A stretch of 64,000 bases of DNA from Mytilisepta virgata (Eukaryota > Mollusca > Bivalvia > Mytilida > Mytilidae). The translations under genes were made by a program, and so were the position numbers. The stretch is taken from positions 16,510,001 through 16,574,000 of the forward strand of contig CM051508.1 of NCBI GenBank assembly GCA_028015205.1, given 5' to 3'. The notes under the pieces are model-generated. The model searched no databases, was not told the DNA's origin, and saw only the letters and a list, made by a program, of their open reading frames with translations. Of this stretch, positions 1 to 11,690 are shown piece after piece; within the stretch, counting starts at the first letter, position 1, and each line of letters opens with the position of its first letter.

Positions 1-30
1 ATATTATGTTTTTATTTTCGTTCTTTGAAG

Positions 31-1615
31 AAAATATGGCACTTCATAGACCTGCATGGCAAACTTCAAATTACTCTCAACGAAACGAGTTTGCCTCAGC
101 AGCTGTCGATGGTAATAGAACACAAATCAGATCAGCTAGCTCCTGTTCACTTCAAAAACGAACAAAATCTGGTACTTGGAGGGTAGATTTCGGGGAAATA
201 AAACGAGTACATCATATTGATATATACTATAGAAAGGATAGTGTTGAGGTTTGGGGTAAGCATACAATAACGCAGTTTTAATTTACAGTATAGGTACGTA
301 TTACATAATATAAATGGGGCCTCGGTGGCCGAGTGGACTAGGTAGTTCGTCATGGCTACTAATGATCACTAGTCTGTGAACGCAGAGGTTGTGAGTACGA
401 GTCTGACCTGTGGCGGGATGTATTCAACTCCGATCTGAATTGACAAGGATTGCCAATTTTCCTACCAAAGGTTTGTGGTTCTCTCCGGGTACTCCGGCTT
501 CCTGCACCAATGGAAAATGGCCGCCGCGAAATAGCCAACTGTGCTGAAAACGGCGTAAAATTCCAACTGAACAAACAAACATAATATAAACGGAAAAAGT
601 GAACGAAATTTAATAAAAAAATGTCTGTTCCATGAATAGAATAAACATATTATAAAGCGGAAAAAATCTTTTCAGTTACTACAAATATATTTTTGGTATG
701 GTAATAAAAGACTTAAGAAATAAAAAAAAAGGCGTATCTGAATTTACTCTTTATAACTCTAATGACATGAATGACATTGTTGAAATGTTTTATATTTTTT
801 TAGTTGTGAATTAAATCTGCAGTCTATACAATTTCGAACAAAAAATAAAGTTGTTAGAAGCTTTTACACCTTTAAAAACTACAGTGTATTCTGTAGATCT
901 TTGATTTCTCATTGTATTTTATTAATGTTCTATCTATTCCAAAAATCCGCCGTTTGTCATGATCATATAATTTTAGGACCATTTGAGAGGGGTGGTGGGG
1001 TACGAGATAGCAGTGAAATTACTACGAACAAAACAAAACAAAAACTATATTTCCAAATATCATATAAATGACTTTTGTAATTTGCTTTAGTTGAAATAGT
1101 TTTTGAGAAAGCTCGACACAAGAAACCCGAAAACTTATGTTTAATCTGACTTGTTCTACATATCTGAATTTTTAATGTAAAACCTGACACTAAATGTTCA
1201 AACGCACACTGACTGTTTCCAAATAAATGTTGCTTGTGTTTGTTCTTCTTTTTATTGAAACAGAAATAGCTAATAATACAGTTTACTAACTTCCCCTTAA
1301 TTATGTGATAAATTGTCAGTCGGTTAGTCATTTGTGAATTAATTAGTTAAATAAAAAGATAATTTTGTAACATTTCAGAAAGCAGACTCAAAGGCCGGTT
1401 TGCTGGCTTCTTTCTATATGTATCAAGTACAACAGCAAGGGAAGATGGACATCTATGTTATCATAATAATGAGAAAGCTCCAGATTCAGAGATGAGCATA
1501 CCATGTTTCAGTCAGGGTAGATATGTCATCTTCTACATTGAACGTTTAGAAAATACGTACCCAACATACTACTCAAACTGGATATACAATGAACTGTGCG
1601 AGGTTGAAGTTTATG
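31..1615 (+). other. Gene 1 FTP (fucolectin/F5-8C-like) domain, two exons
   Basis: Exon 31-255 is bordered by TTTGAAG acceptor and G|GTAAGC donor; exon 1379-1615 by TTTCAG and G|GTAAGT. Both junctions are phase 1. Together they encode about 154 residues beginning ENMALHRPAWQ, a typical start of this beta-sandwich fold, and ending ELCEVEVYG just before the first EGF repeat. Related domains bind glycans (fucolectins); glycan binding here is inference. The intron between the two exons holds a SINE. Confidence 0.85.
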
Positions 1616-4600
1616 GTAAGTTGTTTATCAAGAGTTAAGGTCATCTGGATAAAACCGCACGTTTATCATTATCGTTATCGATAGTCTTCAGCCGACTGTC
1701 TTAAAAAACAAAACAAAAATATTAGTAATTATAACAAACATTTCAAAGTAGCGCACGAAGTTGCCGGCATATTAGATCTTTAAGTAATATCTTGTTGATT
1801 TCTGTAAGAAATGACTTAAAAGCTCTAAAGGAAATTGTTCAAGTATAAAAGAAGAATGAAACGTTTGGGTTAATAATATTGTAATATGTTTAAAAACCTA
1901 AAAAAAAGGTACACCAGCATTTATCCCGACAATAGTCTCAATACTGTTGTAATCTATAACATATAACATGTAACCACCCTCTCCCTCTCTCTCCCCCCCC
2001 CCCCCCCCCCCCCACCACATACACACACATTATTGTCTTTTTTGTTTAACGACATATTAAATTAGTGTTCTACGTGGTAGTTTGAAATGATAAATTGGAT
2101 TTAGGATTGACCCTGCGAAGCCAAGGTCTTTATTCACACAGATGTACCTGTCCGAACACAAAAAACCTTGTTGTCGCTCTTTCAGGGAAACTGTAGGAGA
2201 TAGAAGCAAACTGAAAAGTGGAAAATATTCGAAACTCAAGACACAATTTTTTTCTTATTTGGCCGTAACTTTCTACTCTTCTTTTAACTTTCATCTCTTT
2301 AGGGATTACCAAAGATTATTTAAAATATTGCTTCCGGAAACAACTTTTTCCATCACTGCTTTTTTTCGTAGACACTGGTGTTGTTTAGGTAAATGTATTC
2401 AAAGTTATATTATTCAATCGTTGGCTCAGGATTTCGCAGAAATTATAGTACACCGAGGCTAGTTAGAGGCCCAAAAAATCATACGCTACGTCTTTATAGG
2501 TACATGTATGTATTTGATTGCTAATATTATTTATGTTCCTTTTTTTCATAATGTTTTAACATTTAATTATTTACTCGCATTATTGTTTTCATAGAGCACA
2601 ATGACTTGTATGTGTTACGTGTTTGTATTGTTCATGTAGAAGTGTATACATCTGTAGTATGATTTCTGTTTTTTTTTTCTTTGTTTTCTTTACATTTCAT
2701 AGGTTGTAATAATTCCCGTGTTTTTGGAGAAAAATGCAACAAACAATGTCCCAGTAATTGTAAAGGCTACTGTCATCTTATCAATGGAACTTGCTTCTCT
2801 TGTAAGGATGGATTCCAAGGAACACAATGTGAACAACGTGAGTTAAAAACTTGCAAAACCCATTCATTTATCACGTATGTCTCCTCATATTCAAAACTAG
2901 TATAAAATACCTGTATTTTGAAATATTCTTGATTGTTACAAGTTTTCCTGTAGGTCATATGAATAGCATTGTGCATTTTAGGTCTTTTTTTAAAATGGCA
3001 TATTGCGATTGTTTATATACTGTTGAGATTGGTCCGTGTAACAGTTTTGACAGTAGTCCTACAGAAGTAATAGCACCGTCACCCTTATCTTACTCTACGT
3101 GGATGATGGCGTCGCAAAGTTAATAATAATCCAGGAGGCTTGTTAAAATAAAAGAGAAAAGTATGTCCATCCGACAATAATGTTAATAATAAGAGAAACA
3201 AAAGACTATTATGCTAGACGATTTAAGCAGTTGTTAGCCAGTATTACAGAAAATTGCTATCCAGAACATTTTACTCGCCCTGGGTCATATATGGAACGTT
3301 TGGGGTTATATAAAGTCACATATGGAAATAGACATGTAATGATATATACTCATACGTTATTTCCGCAGTTCAAGTGTTATCAGTATTATAGCAATATAAT
3401 GTCCCGGAATAGAACTCATTTCTGTTTCATAGAAACAATTTTCAGACTATTCAAATGTCTGATTATAATGAATATACCGCATTGGATCCTGACGCTCAAA
3501 TTCCGTTGGAATTGACTCCAAATATGATTTGTATCATATCCTGTTATCCCTATATTATTCTCTAAAATTATCCGTCATAAAGTAACCTAGATATATGCCA
3601 TTTTCATGATTTTTCCTAATAAAAGATAACAATTTATTGTTACAGGATAATTATCCTATATGCACATTGTATACATCTTATTTGTATTTTGTGTAAGTGA
3701 AAATGTTTGTTAATTGTCGAGATTCTTTCTATTTCTAAGGATGGTATAGAGAAACATTATAGTTTCTCATAATGTACTGTATAGTAAGTTTTCAGTATAT
3801 TATCCTCCACCGATTTGTAACTATCACCGGATTGACTTTGTTGAATTTGTAAACGGAGCAGGAACTGCTTACACTTCCGAAACACCTGAGGACACTTCTG
3901 GTTTTGATAGGAGTTCTTGTTGTTCATTGCTTTCTAGTTTTCAGTGTATATTTTTTCTGTTTGTGGTTTTTCATTTGTCTCCCGGATTTTTCTGTCTTAT
4001 GAAATGCGTTTTTGATTTATCCAAAGCAGGCTAATTTTAAAGGATATCACGACAACTTACTTCAATTAGTTCGTGTGTACTAGAATTAAAAATTTTATCG
4101 GTTGTTTCTTCACAAACTAAAAACAAAAACACAACAAAAAAAAAAAAAACAAAAAAAAAAAAATACAAATAACAAAGATCCGCATTTGTCCTCGTTTTCC
4201 GTTTTACCCATTTTTCCTTAATCTGATATGAAGCGCAATATATGTTGATATTTTATCATACAATGTATTTTGTAAAGCATGTACTGACAAAATGTACGGG
4301 TCAAATTGTGAAGCTTCATGTGGCAGATGCAGGAATAGCATGGCATGTAACCGTGTGAATGGAATATGTGCCAATGGTTGTGACGATGGATGGCGAGAAG
4401 ACAAATGTGATGCAGGTACAATGAAATAACAAATAAAGATTCTATGTAATTTCCTAAAATAATGATTGCACGATAAGGATAGTAATGTAATAAATGTTGT
4501 CGGCAGAATGGACAATGTTGAAAATATTTCTAGGCCTACTCTATTAGCACAAAACAGTTAGTTTACAAAAATGCTTGAGTTGTATATTAGTCAATATGAC

Positions 4601-7600
4601 CAAGTAAAAATGGAAATACAATAGGTTTTATCGCCGATTGCAGAACACAATGCATGACGAAGGAAGTGTCAGTACTTAATGTTACGTCACACGTTTTCGT
4701 TTATAAATATAATAATAAAACACAGCCACTGATAGTGAAACGTGCAAATTCAGTCATTCCCGAAAATATGCCCAACTGTTGACCTGTTAAATTATATAAT
4801 TATAATAAAAAAAAAGTCTCCAGGGTTTCAAACGTAAAACAAAAATCAAGTGGACGTACATATGTACCTACGATCACGTCAAAGACTCCTCTGTAGAAGT
4901 CGAAAAAAGTAGGCTAAAATGCCGCTACAAGAGCTGCTTTCGCATTTCCCGAGTTGTGAGGGATTAGTATAATTCGGTATAACTCCAAATCCACTATGAA
5001 CTACGATCAATGTTCATGGTGTTAAAATATTAGTTTTATATATTTAGTTACTTAATGTTAAGGTATTTAAATGTAAACATGAGGTAGTGGACATCCTACC
5101 AACAGTTATGACTAATGTTAACTGTATTTAATTCCGAAAGAGTGTGTTCAGGGGAACCATGGAAAGAACTGTAAAAAGAGTTGCAGCGACAATTGTGATA
5201 GTACATCAGCCTCTATGTGTGAGACGATGTCTGGAAAATGTCTCACAGGTTGTAAGCCTGGTTGGCAAGGGAACACCTGTGATCAAAGTATGAATTTTCA
5301 CGTGCAGACGAACATTTACATGAAGTGATGAAGCAATACTACTACCCACGACTTATGTGGTGTATACTGTTTTTTAACTCAACATATTATTTGATGATAA
5401 CTTCGAAAGTTATAAATAGAGTCAAGAAATACTAAACATGCTAAAGGGATATTCGAAGCAGGGAAAAATCGAAATAACTGACAAACTCCGGAGAACAACG
5501 AAAACAAGACCAAAACAATACATGGTTACGATTAAAAACTAAAAACATATGAACAATATGAACCCAACCACAAAAAAACCGGGGGTAATCTCAGGTGGTC
5601 CGTAAGAGTAAACAGTCTCTGCTTCCTGCAGGACACCCGCCATGCTGCCCATGTAACATGTGTAAAGTCCGAAGGTATGAGGAAGGGATAACATCAATGG
5701 AACAGGTCCATTTTTATTTAGGAAAAGCTTTTTTCATACATGTCAACCAAACCATGATGACGTCCATAAAACTTTAATAAGGATGCCTACAACTTAGGAA
5801 CAACATTCCTCTGTCTCAGCACATTTTCTGTCTGGAGGCGGCCTCTGTCGGGGAAGTCAATGTATATGTCGCAAGGTCGTGAATAAGGTATGAGATGTGA
5901 AATATATACTCCATACGCCGGCACTTCTGGAATATTGCCCCTCAAAAATGGGAAGTTGACGATTGGAAAGTCCAAGTTATCCCGTTTGTCGTAACGTTTT
6001 GTATCCAACCTTCCTCTGGTGTCAATGTCGATATAACAGATTTGTACATTTTTAGAAATTTGAACATTAAACACTTTTCTATAGGTAACAATATGTCGTG
6101 TTGTAATTTACTAGTGACTTTTTATAAGTATTTTATTTTTTTCTTACTAACATTATCCTAACATTCAATTTTTAATACAATTCTTTGGCAAAACAGTATG
6201 CAGAAAATCATTCTATGGAACGGAGTGCAAAAAGGAATGTGGAAGTTGTAAAGATGGACAAACGTGTCATCACATCGATGGGAAATGTCCAGATGGTTGT
6301 ACAGCAGGTTGGCACGGAGATGCTTGTACAGAAGGTAGTAAACACAAGCTTAAGGATGAACAAATATGGAGCTCCAAAACTGTCTTTGGAGGATGACATT
6401 TATTTACATACTGTCAATTTTTCATCATGTGACTGTTGTTTTGTAATTATGAGATTCCTTTTTAATAAATATATACGCAATAAAATTATGTATACACTGC
6501 TTTCATGTCTCAGTTTAATACATCTTGGATTTCTATATACGTTTTACAGTATCGACCTGAAAACAACTTTACGCTTGACATTTTCGTGTAATACTAACAA
6601 TATATGCACACAACAGCTCTTGAGCGTGCAACGCGTTTAATATTAACAGTTAATATCTTGTATTCTATACAATTTTTATACAATATATATATATATATAT
6701 ATATGCCAACTGATGTTAGTAGCTCTCTCTGGCTTTTGGCCAAAAATAAAATTAGAGGTTTGATTTTAAAGCTTTAATTTACATTTTCAAAATTCGACCA
6801 CAATTTGTCCCCTGTATTGTAAAAGATGGACTGAAAGAGGATGTTTGACCCCGAGCTGAAATTTACGATTTTCGATAATGCATCCCTGTTACCACCAAGT
6901 TTAGAATATTAAAAATGAAAAACCTTATTGAACATTTTATTGGTTGTGTATCCCAATACTATACAACATGAATGTTGAGGTTAGACAGCAAACTTAAATT
7001 CACATTTTTTGGAAGTTCTACCCTAACGAGCCTTAACTTTGTTTTCAATATTGTTATTAAAAATCATTGCAAGTTTAATCAATGGTTCTAAAAATTAATT
7101 AAATTCTTATATGTTTCTAATATGTTTCTAACTATACTATATACATACACGATATTAAAAATGAAAGAAGCGAATGTCAAAGCTAAACTTCACAATTTTA
7201 GAAATTCGACCGCCGTGTACCTCAATTTTGAAAATAAAAATTATACAACCTTATTGATTATTCATCTAAATACAGTCATGACTGTGTATGATAATAATGT
7301 ATATAGATAAAAGCAATACACGTTAAATTGAAAAAAGAGACTCAGGTCATTTAGCGTGTCTATAAGAGATTTAAGCTTTATCTTCTGGCATATTTAGCTT
7401 CATTTGGATAACATCAAACCACCTTATGTTGACCATATCCAACAGCCCTTACACAGCAAAACATCCATATTGGCCAAAGTTTTGTAGCTCTTTATTCTGT
7501 ATTGGAAGAACGGTTTTTAAGTTTTATTCACGCATCAGTAAATTAAACTCTGTCTAAAAAAAGAAAATACATATATAGTTAAGATATTCCGAATTAGTGT

Positions 7601-9707
7601 GCCGATTTTGAACAGTCATTTCCGATTTAGCTAAGTGTAACTGGATTATATTTGTATTTATTCAAAAATGTATCAACAAATTTAAGGACAACATACTGAT
7701 GTAACTCTTCTTTTTATTTGAATTCCAGAATGCCATGAGACATTTTATGGGGAAAACTGCAAATTGAATTGTAGTTCTCAGTGTGCTAACAGAACATGCC
7801 ATTCTCAGACTGGAGTTTGCCGCGAGGTAATTATTCTACAATTTAGTGGTTAAACGCATAATTTATTTCTAAAAAGTCTAAAGGACAAAATACTACACAC
7901 AACATACAATTATCTTAAAATGCTGCTTGTTCTATAATTTTATCACTTTAGTTTACTCTTGCATAATATAGATTTCCGATAATTAGGATATTCATAACCC
8001 TACAGAGACAGTAAAAACAATTTAGAACAAAATCTTTAATGCATACATGCTGCGTAGACATTACTGAATTGTAGTAGGACGGCGACATTAAATAATGTTT
8101 GACGAGAGTGTGGAAACTGCCTAAACGATTCATAAACATTCTATAATACATTTCAATTCGTTATGTGTAAAATACTGGGGTTATCAAATAGACCATTTAA
8201 TTTGATTCTTAAATCCGTTTTCTTTAGTTCAAGATGAGATGCCTTTTCAAGGATTATTGTATAGTTATTGTATTGATTGTCAATGATTACGATTAATTTG
8301 CATGCATTCTATCTAGCTTATCAAAGGAGAACAAGTGCGGACAGATACAGGACCATTGATTGGTGGTGTAGTTGGTGGATTACTTGTTCTAATTGTTGTT
8401 TTATCTGTAGTGACCATATTTTTTGTCCGAAGGTATGAGTTCAACAATCCTCGCAATTATTTCGTAATGATTGAACTATTGTGTATATTTGAAATAATGA
8501 TCACGTGTCTACATCCTAAAGTCAATACTGTTTTTATTTTAAATTTGGAAGAGAACATTGACTCATTATTGGTGAATTCTCATTTATCTACAAACATGAA
8601 AACAGAAATTAGAGAAAAAAACGCCATGGAACCATTAAATAGTTCGTAGACAGCAAAAGGCGGTTAAAATAAACTCTTTGAGACAAATTTTGTGATTTTA
8701 AGTTTTATATTTTTAAAGTTTGCTTTTGAAGCAGAGTACCCGGCCAAAAAGGCTACATTTGAAGTATATTAGTCATGCATATTATACAGGAATATGTGTG
8801 TTGGTAAATATCGAGAAAATAATATTGAAGCAATAACACAGTTCGAAAGTTAAGTTCCACAAAACCAAAATCTACATGTGCATTCCTGAGGACACTAACA
8901 CAGCAAACCATATGGCATCAGCACAAGCAAAACCACATAGCAAACATACAAGTACATGAAAAAATCACAGCCTCATAACATGCAAATAATTACTGAAACA
9001 ATTGGATACTCTTCATTACTCGTTTCTATTTTGCAGGCGCCTCTTATTTTCTGCTGTTATTTTCTTTTAAACTGAAATGAATTAAGATGGCTTTTGGTGC
9101 GTTCTTTTAAGTTATTTTCGCAATGAAAAGTGCTTTCAGGCTACGATTAGATTGCCTGAACGTACCATTTATTGTTCACCCCGTTTAATTATATTGTAAA
9201 CAGTGTTATGATTATATATGTTTGGCCTCAGACCCATGAAATGAAGGTAAATCAAGAAAAGTTTATTTAATATCTGTTTTTTTTTTAAACCGGTTGACTG
9301 AAGAAAAATACGAAATCCATTCATTAAGGGAAAGGAACAACTTTTAACATTAATATAATTTGACTTGAAACGTCAATTTTTCTCTTGTTCAGTCTTGACA
9401 GTCTTGATCTTTGCAATTTCTAGAATCAACACTGTTAAGATTAGTTCATAAGATATGTACATCATATTCCTTTCCACCAACCACACATGTAACCCGTTGA
9501 AATGTTATACACACAGCATATTGAACGAACAAATATTTAATGGAAAACATTCTCTTTTTCAAGATTTAGCAAAACAGTTTTTATTTTTATTCTAGGAGAA
9601 CTGCGTTACGTATAGAGAATAGCAACGAATATGCGGATATTGACTTGAAAACTCAGAATGATAAACATATCTACAGTACTACGGAATCTAGATATCAGAA
9701 TTTGTAA
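31..9707 (+). CDS. Gene 1: FTP/EGF-repeat transmembrane receptor with tyrosine-motif tail (5' partial)
   Basis: Exons read by splice sites and conserved phase: 31-255, 1379-1615, 2703-2837, 4278-4415, 5141-5287, 6197-6334, 7729-7826, 8317-8432, 9596-9707 (stop TAA). The visible part gives 447 whole codons plus stop. Exons 1-2 form a fucolectin/F5-8C-like domain (AVDGN, TWRVDFG, then DGHLCYH, GRYVIFY, ELCEVEVYG). Five EGF/MEGF-type Cys-rich exons follow, then a TM segment (GPLIGGVVGGLLVLIVVLSV) and a short tail ending SRYQNL. The first visible exon starts mid-codon, exactly as exon 2 of gene 2 does, so a signal-peptide exon must lie upstream of the window. No phosphatase exon lies between the stop and gene 2. 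The role is inferred to be a type I surface receptor; the ligand is unknown. An alternative name would be MEGF10-like protein, but the FTP domain fits the bivalve receptor-phosphatase family better. Confidence 0.88.
303..590 (+). repeat. tRNA-derived SINE with 12-bp target-site duplication
   Basis: The body is 315-578. The head carries a pol III A-box match TGGCCGAGTGG (326-336) and a degenerate B box near 390-405, then a tRNA-unrelated core and a tail GGCGTAAAATTCCAACTGAAC. It is flanked by perfect direct repeats ACATAATATAAA at 303-314 and 579-590, the mark of target-primed retroposition. The insertion lies in gene 1 intron 1. Related copies occur at 11550-11690 and 53691-53937. Confidence 0.82.
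1993..2013 (+). repeat. Homopolymeric C run
   Basis: A 21-base C tract in gene 1 intron 2, preceded by CT-rich sequence. Similar C tracts occur near 13799-13814, 46267-46280, 56461-56477 and 62453-62466. Confidence 0.9.
3815..4015 (+). repeat. Retroelement 3'-tail-like dispersed repeat
   Basis: The block from ATTTGTAACTATCACC through a Cys/Val-rich T-run region matches 12845-13075 in the same orientation and 42170-42420 in reverse. The 42 kb copy abuts a reverse-transcriptase fragment, so these blocks look like 3' tails of the same Penelope-like family. No coding potential seen. Confidence 0.55.
5417..6075 (-). mobile_element. Penelope-like retroelement fragment (RT tail + 3' region)
   Basis: On the minus strand, from 6074 to 5787, a frame reads RYDKRDNLDFPIVNFPFL then PAYGVYISHLIPYSR, the C-terminal part of a reverse-transcriptase type very common in bivalve genomes (compare 17.2, 42.6, 57.2 and 63.9 kb). 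The rest, to about 5417, is a noncoding tail shared with 16759-17150 and, inverted, with 51520-51760. It lies within gene 1 intron 5, antisense to the gene. The family name (Penelope-like) is inference from the PIVNFPFL/AYGVYISQL type. Confidence 0.7.
6683..6704 (+). repeat. (AT)n microsatellite
   Basis: About eleven AT units in gene 1 intron 6. Confidence 0.9.
6715..7330 (+). repeat. Dispersed AT-rich repeat with 'TTCGACC...TGT(A/C)CC' core, several decayed units
   Basis: Repeated phrases (AAAATTCGACC, then a GTATTGTAAAA or similar block, then CCTTATTG) recur within this stretch and again at 10455-10550, 46110-46670, 49090-49250 and 50150-50480. It fills much of gene 1 intron 6. At 10.5 and 49.1 kb the same repeat directly abuts the AGCTCA...TGACC repeat, so the two may be parts of one element. 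Confidence 0.55.
8317..8432 (+). other. Gene 1 transmembrane exon
   Basis: Acceptor ATCTAG, donor AG|GTATGA. It encodes a short stalk, then a Gly/Val/Leu/Ile-rich hydrophobic run (LIGGVVGGLLVLIVVLSVVT), then basic FFVRR, the expected stop-transfer. It ends in phase 2. Open frame continues past the donor to 8649, but that stretch is intron read-through. Confidence 0.85.
9596..9707 (+). other. Gene 1 terminal exon: short cytoplasmic tail with YADI and SRYQNL
   Basis: Acceptor TTCTAG at 9590-9595; reading phase 2 from the TM exon gives a tail of 36 residues and a TAA stop at 9705-9707. Tyrosines sit in EYADI, IYST and SRYQNL. SRYQNL matches the ITIM consensus (S/I/V/L)xYxx(I/V/L) and also pYxN, the Grb2 SH2 docking form. 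YADI and YQNL are 17 residues apart, longer than a standard ITAM spacer. An AATAAA signal lies at 9720-9725. Confidence 0.75.
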
Positions 9708-9719
9708 TTTATTACGAAC

Positions 9720-9725
9720 AATAAA
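9720..9725 (+). promoter_or_regulatory. Probable polyadenylation signal of gene 1
   Basis: AATAAA occurs 13 bases after the gene 1 stop codon. Short 3' UTRs are possible; other A/T-rich near-matches further down (9.85-10.0 kb) could be used instead. Confidence 0.4.
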
Positions 9726-10454
9726 TTACTCTCGCAGAAAGAAATATTTATCCATGTACATGCTTAAAAACGAAAATATATTTTGCTTCGATTATAATTG
9801 TTTCCTTTAAATGGGTTTGTATATGAATGTGCTTGTGCTGTTTGGAATTAAAAGAAAAATATCGTATTTACAAAAGTCAAACCATTTATTTCCCGCTGAA
9901 ATGTTAAAAACAACACTTATAACGGTATACGTGTATTGATTCTTTTCTTGCCATCATGCCTTTCGAAGAGAAAAACAGATGTTTCATCGTCGAGGATAAA
10001 TAATGATGTATAAACATACTTTTGAGATATATACACATTCATGTTTCGGGTGTAGAGTTTATAATTCTACGGTTTTTCTTTAGTTAGTTGTGCGCTTTTC
10101 AAATTTTAGATGATACCTTTGCGTATTTGCACTATGTGTTAATGCTCTCTGCGAATCTTCTAATTTTGATCTATTTTTATATTTTTTTCCGTTTCTCTGG
10201 ATTTATAATTTAACTATTCATTCTGTAGATAATGTTACATCTAATTATTATGAATTATGCAACGAAATTTAAACCCAATATTATCTTCAGAAATATAGTC
10301 TTTTCCTTTCTTTTTTTTTTCTTTTTTATATTTCTTTTTTTTTCTATCCTTGCGCTTCAGAGAAAGTTCAGTGACATATGTCCTTCCGTCCATCACATTT
10401 TCTTAAACTTTTACTTCTCATTCTATTTAATTTCCATGCATTAAACTGCTGTAA

Positions 10455-10735
10455 TTATTATCGCACAATATATGTAGACGAACAATAAGGTTTTAAATTT
10501 AAATTTTGAATACTGTGAATTGAGGGTTGTGACATAGACTCCTCTTTCATTTTTAGCTCATCCGACCCAAAGGGCGTTGTCGTCGTAAACTTTCCTTTAA
10601 CGGTATTCTCCTCTGAAACCACTGGGCCAATTGGAACAAAACTTGGCAGCAATGGTCCTCCGGTGGTCTTCTTTCAGAATTTTATCCGATGACCCGTCCT
10701 GTCATCCAAGATGGCCGCCATGTAAATATTTATCG
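10455..10735 (+). repeat. Composite dispersed bivalve-type repeat (AGCTCA...GACCC unit)
   Basis: From 10555, TTAGCTCATCCGACCC leads into 'CTCTGAAACCACTGGGCCAA', 'CTTGGCAGCAATGGTCC' and 'AAGATGGCCGCC', the same blocks as in the arrays at 29.3-30.3, 43.9-44.3, 46.7-47.0 and 48.6-49.1 kb. Immediately left lies a copy of the AT-rich repeat also found at 6.7 and 49.1 kb. Confidence 0.7.
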
Positions 10736-11549
10736 GTTGGGAGGTATTTATTAATTGATACGCCATTGTCGTAATTTCATGTTATCCGTTTTGATCCTTA
10801 TTAACAGACACAACACTGAAATATGATATTACAGATAACGAATAAATGTGTTAAAAAAATAAAATAAATAAATTCATTTTGTGATTTAAGAGATCCATTC
10901 TTTTGTTTTAATGTAATAGTATATAAATGATGTATATCAGTTCGGTTAACATATTATTGACTAATATATCATGCATACTAATTTTCGACTTTTTTCCGAG
11001 ATGTCAATGATATAAATACATATATATATATTAGATTTGATTTACTGTTTTACCTTCATAAATCCACAACATCTATGTTTCAACAAATTACATGTTCGTA
11101 TTTAGGTTGTTACATTTATTATATGTTCTTCAGAGAAAACCACCCATCAATAATAAAAATTATTGATATATTGGTAAAATATTTCTTAAGTAACAATACC
11201 TCTTTGGCTACTTCATACTCGAGAATATCTTAAATCCCTAAACTGCTTGGAATTGACACTTGCAGTTATCGTAGCTATAACTTAGATGATTATAAACATT
11301 AACTGTTATGCCGATTTTGGAATCGAATATGCTCTCCAGAATTTTCAGAATCTAATTTATCCACATGATGAAATATATACACAGATTGTGAAACAAAACG
11401 TATTTATCAGATATGTGAAGAACTATGAAAATAGTTTTATACTACCCCTTTATTCAAATAAATATTAAATTTGATATCTTCAATTGATTAAGAGAATACG
11501 ATAATATATGTCCGTTGCGCCGTTTTCATCACACTTGGCTTTTTTGCGG

Positions 11550-11690
11550 TGGCCGCTTCTTATTGGTGGAGGAAGCTGGAGTACCTGGAGAAAGCCACCG
11601 ACCTTCGATGGGAACATTTACAATCCTTTTCAATTAAGATCGGAGTCGAACACACCCTGCCACTGGTGAGATTCAAATTTACAACCTCAT
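11550..11690 (-). repeat. SINE fragment (minus orientation)
   Basis: GTGGAGGAAGCTGGAGTACC through GATCGGAGTCGAACACACCC to GGTGAGATTCAAATTTACAACC is the reverse complement of the core and B-box side of the SINE at 315-578 and matches 53760-53885. Both ends are truncated and the right end carries a 38-bp insertion. Confidence 0.75.

Larger units (their letters stand above)
2703..7826 (+). other. Gene 1 EGF/MEGF-like repeat exons (five)
   Basis: Exons 2703-2837, 4278-4415, 5141-5287, 6197-6334 and 7729-7826 each encode one Cys-rich repeat with the pattern YGxNC...C...C...GxCxxGCxxGWxGxxC. The first four are symmetrical phase 1-1 cassettes, so each could be gained, lost or skipped without a frameshift. 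The fifth is a half repeat ending in phase 0 (GVCRE). Lengths match those in gene 2 (135/138, 138/138, 147/147, 138/138, 98/98). Confidence 0.85.

Noticed and set aside
318..405. Possible tRNA gene
   Set aside because: The A box is good but the acceptor stem and B box do not form a proper tRNA, and the block is continuous with a SINE body bounded by a target-site duplication.
963..1331. 122-codon open frame on the minus strand
   Set aside because: Lies in gene 1 intron 1, low-complexity composition, no motif, no start context or partner exons.
8335..8649. Longer receptor tail read straight through from the TM exon
   Set aside because: A good donor (AG|GTATGA) ends the exon at 8432, matching gene 2; the following residues resemble intron translation. 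An intron-retained isoform cannot be excluded.
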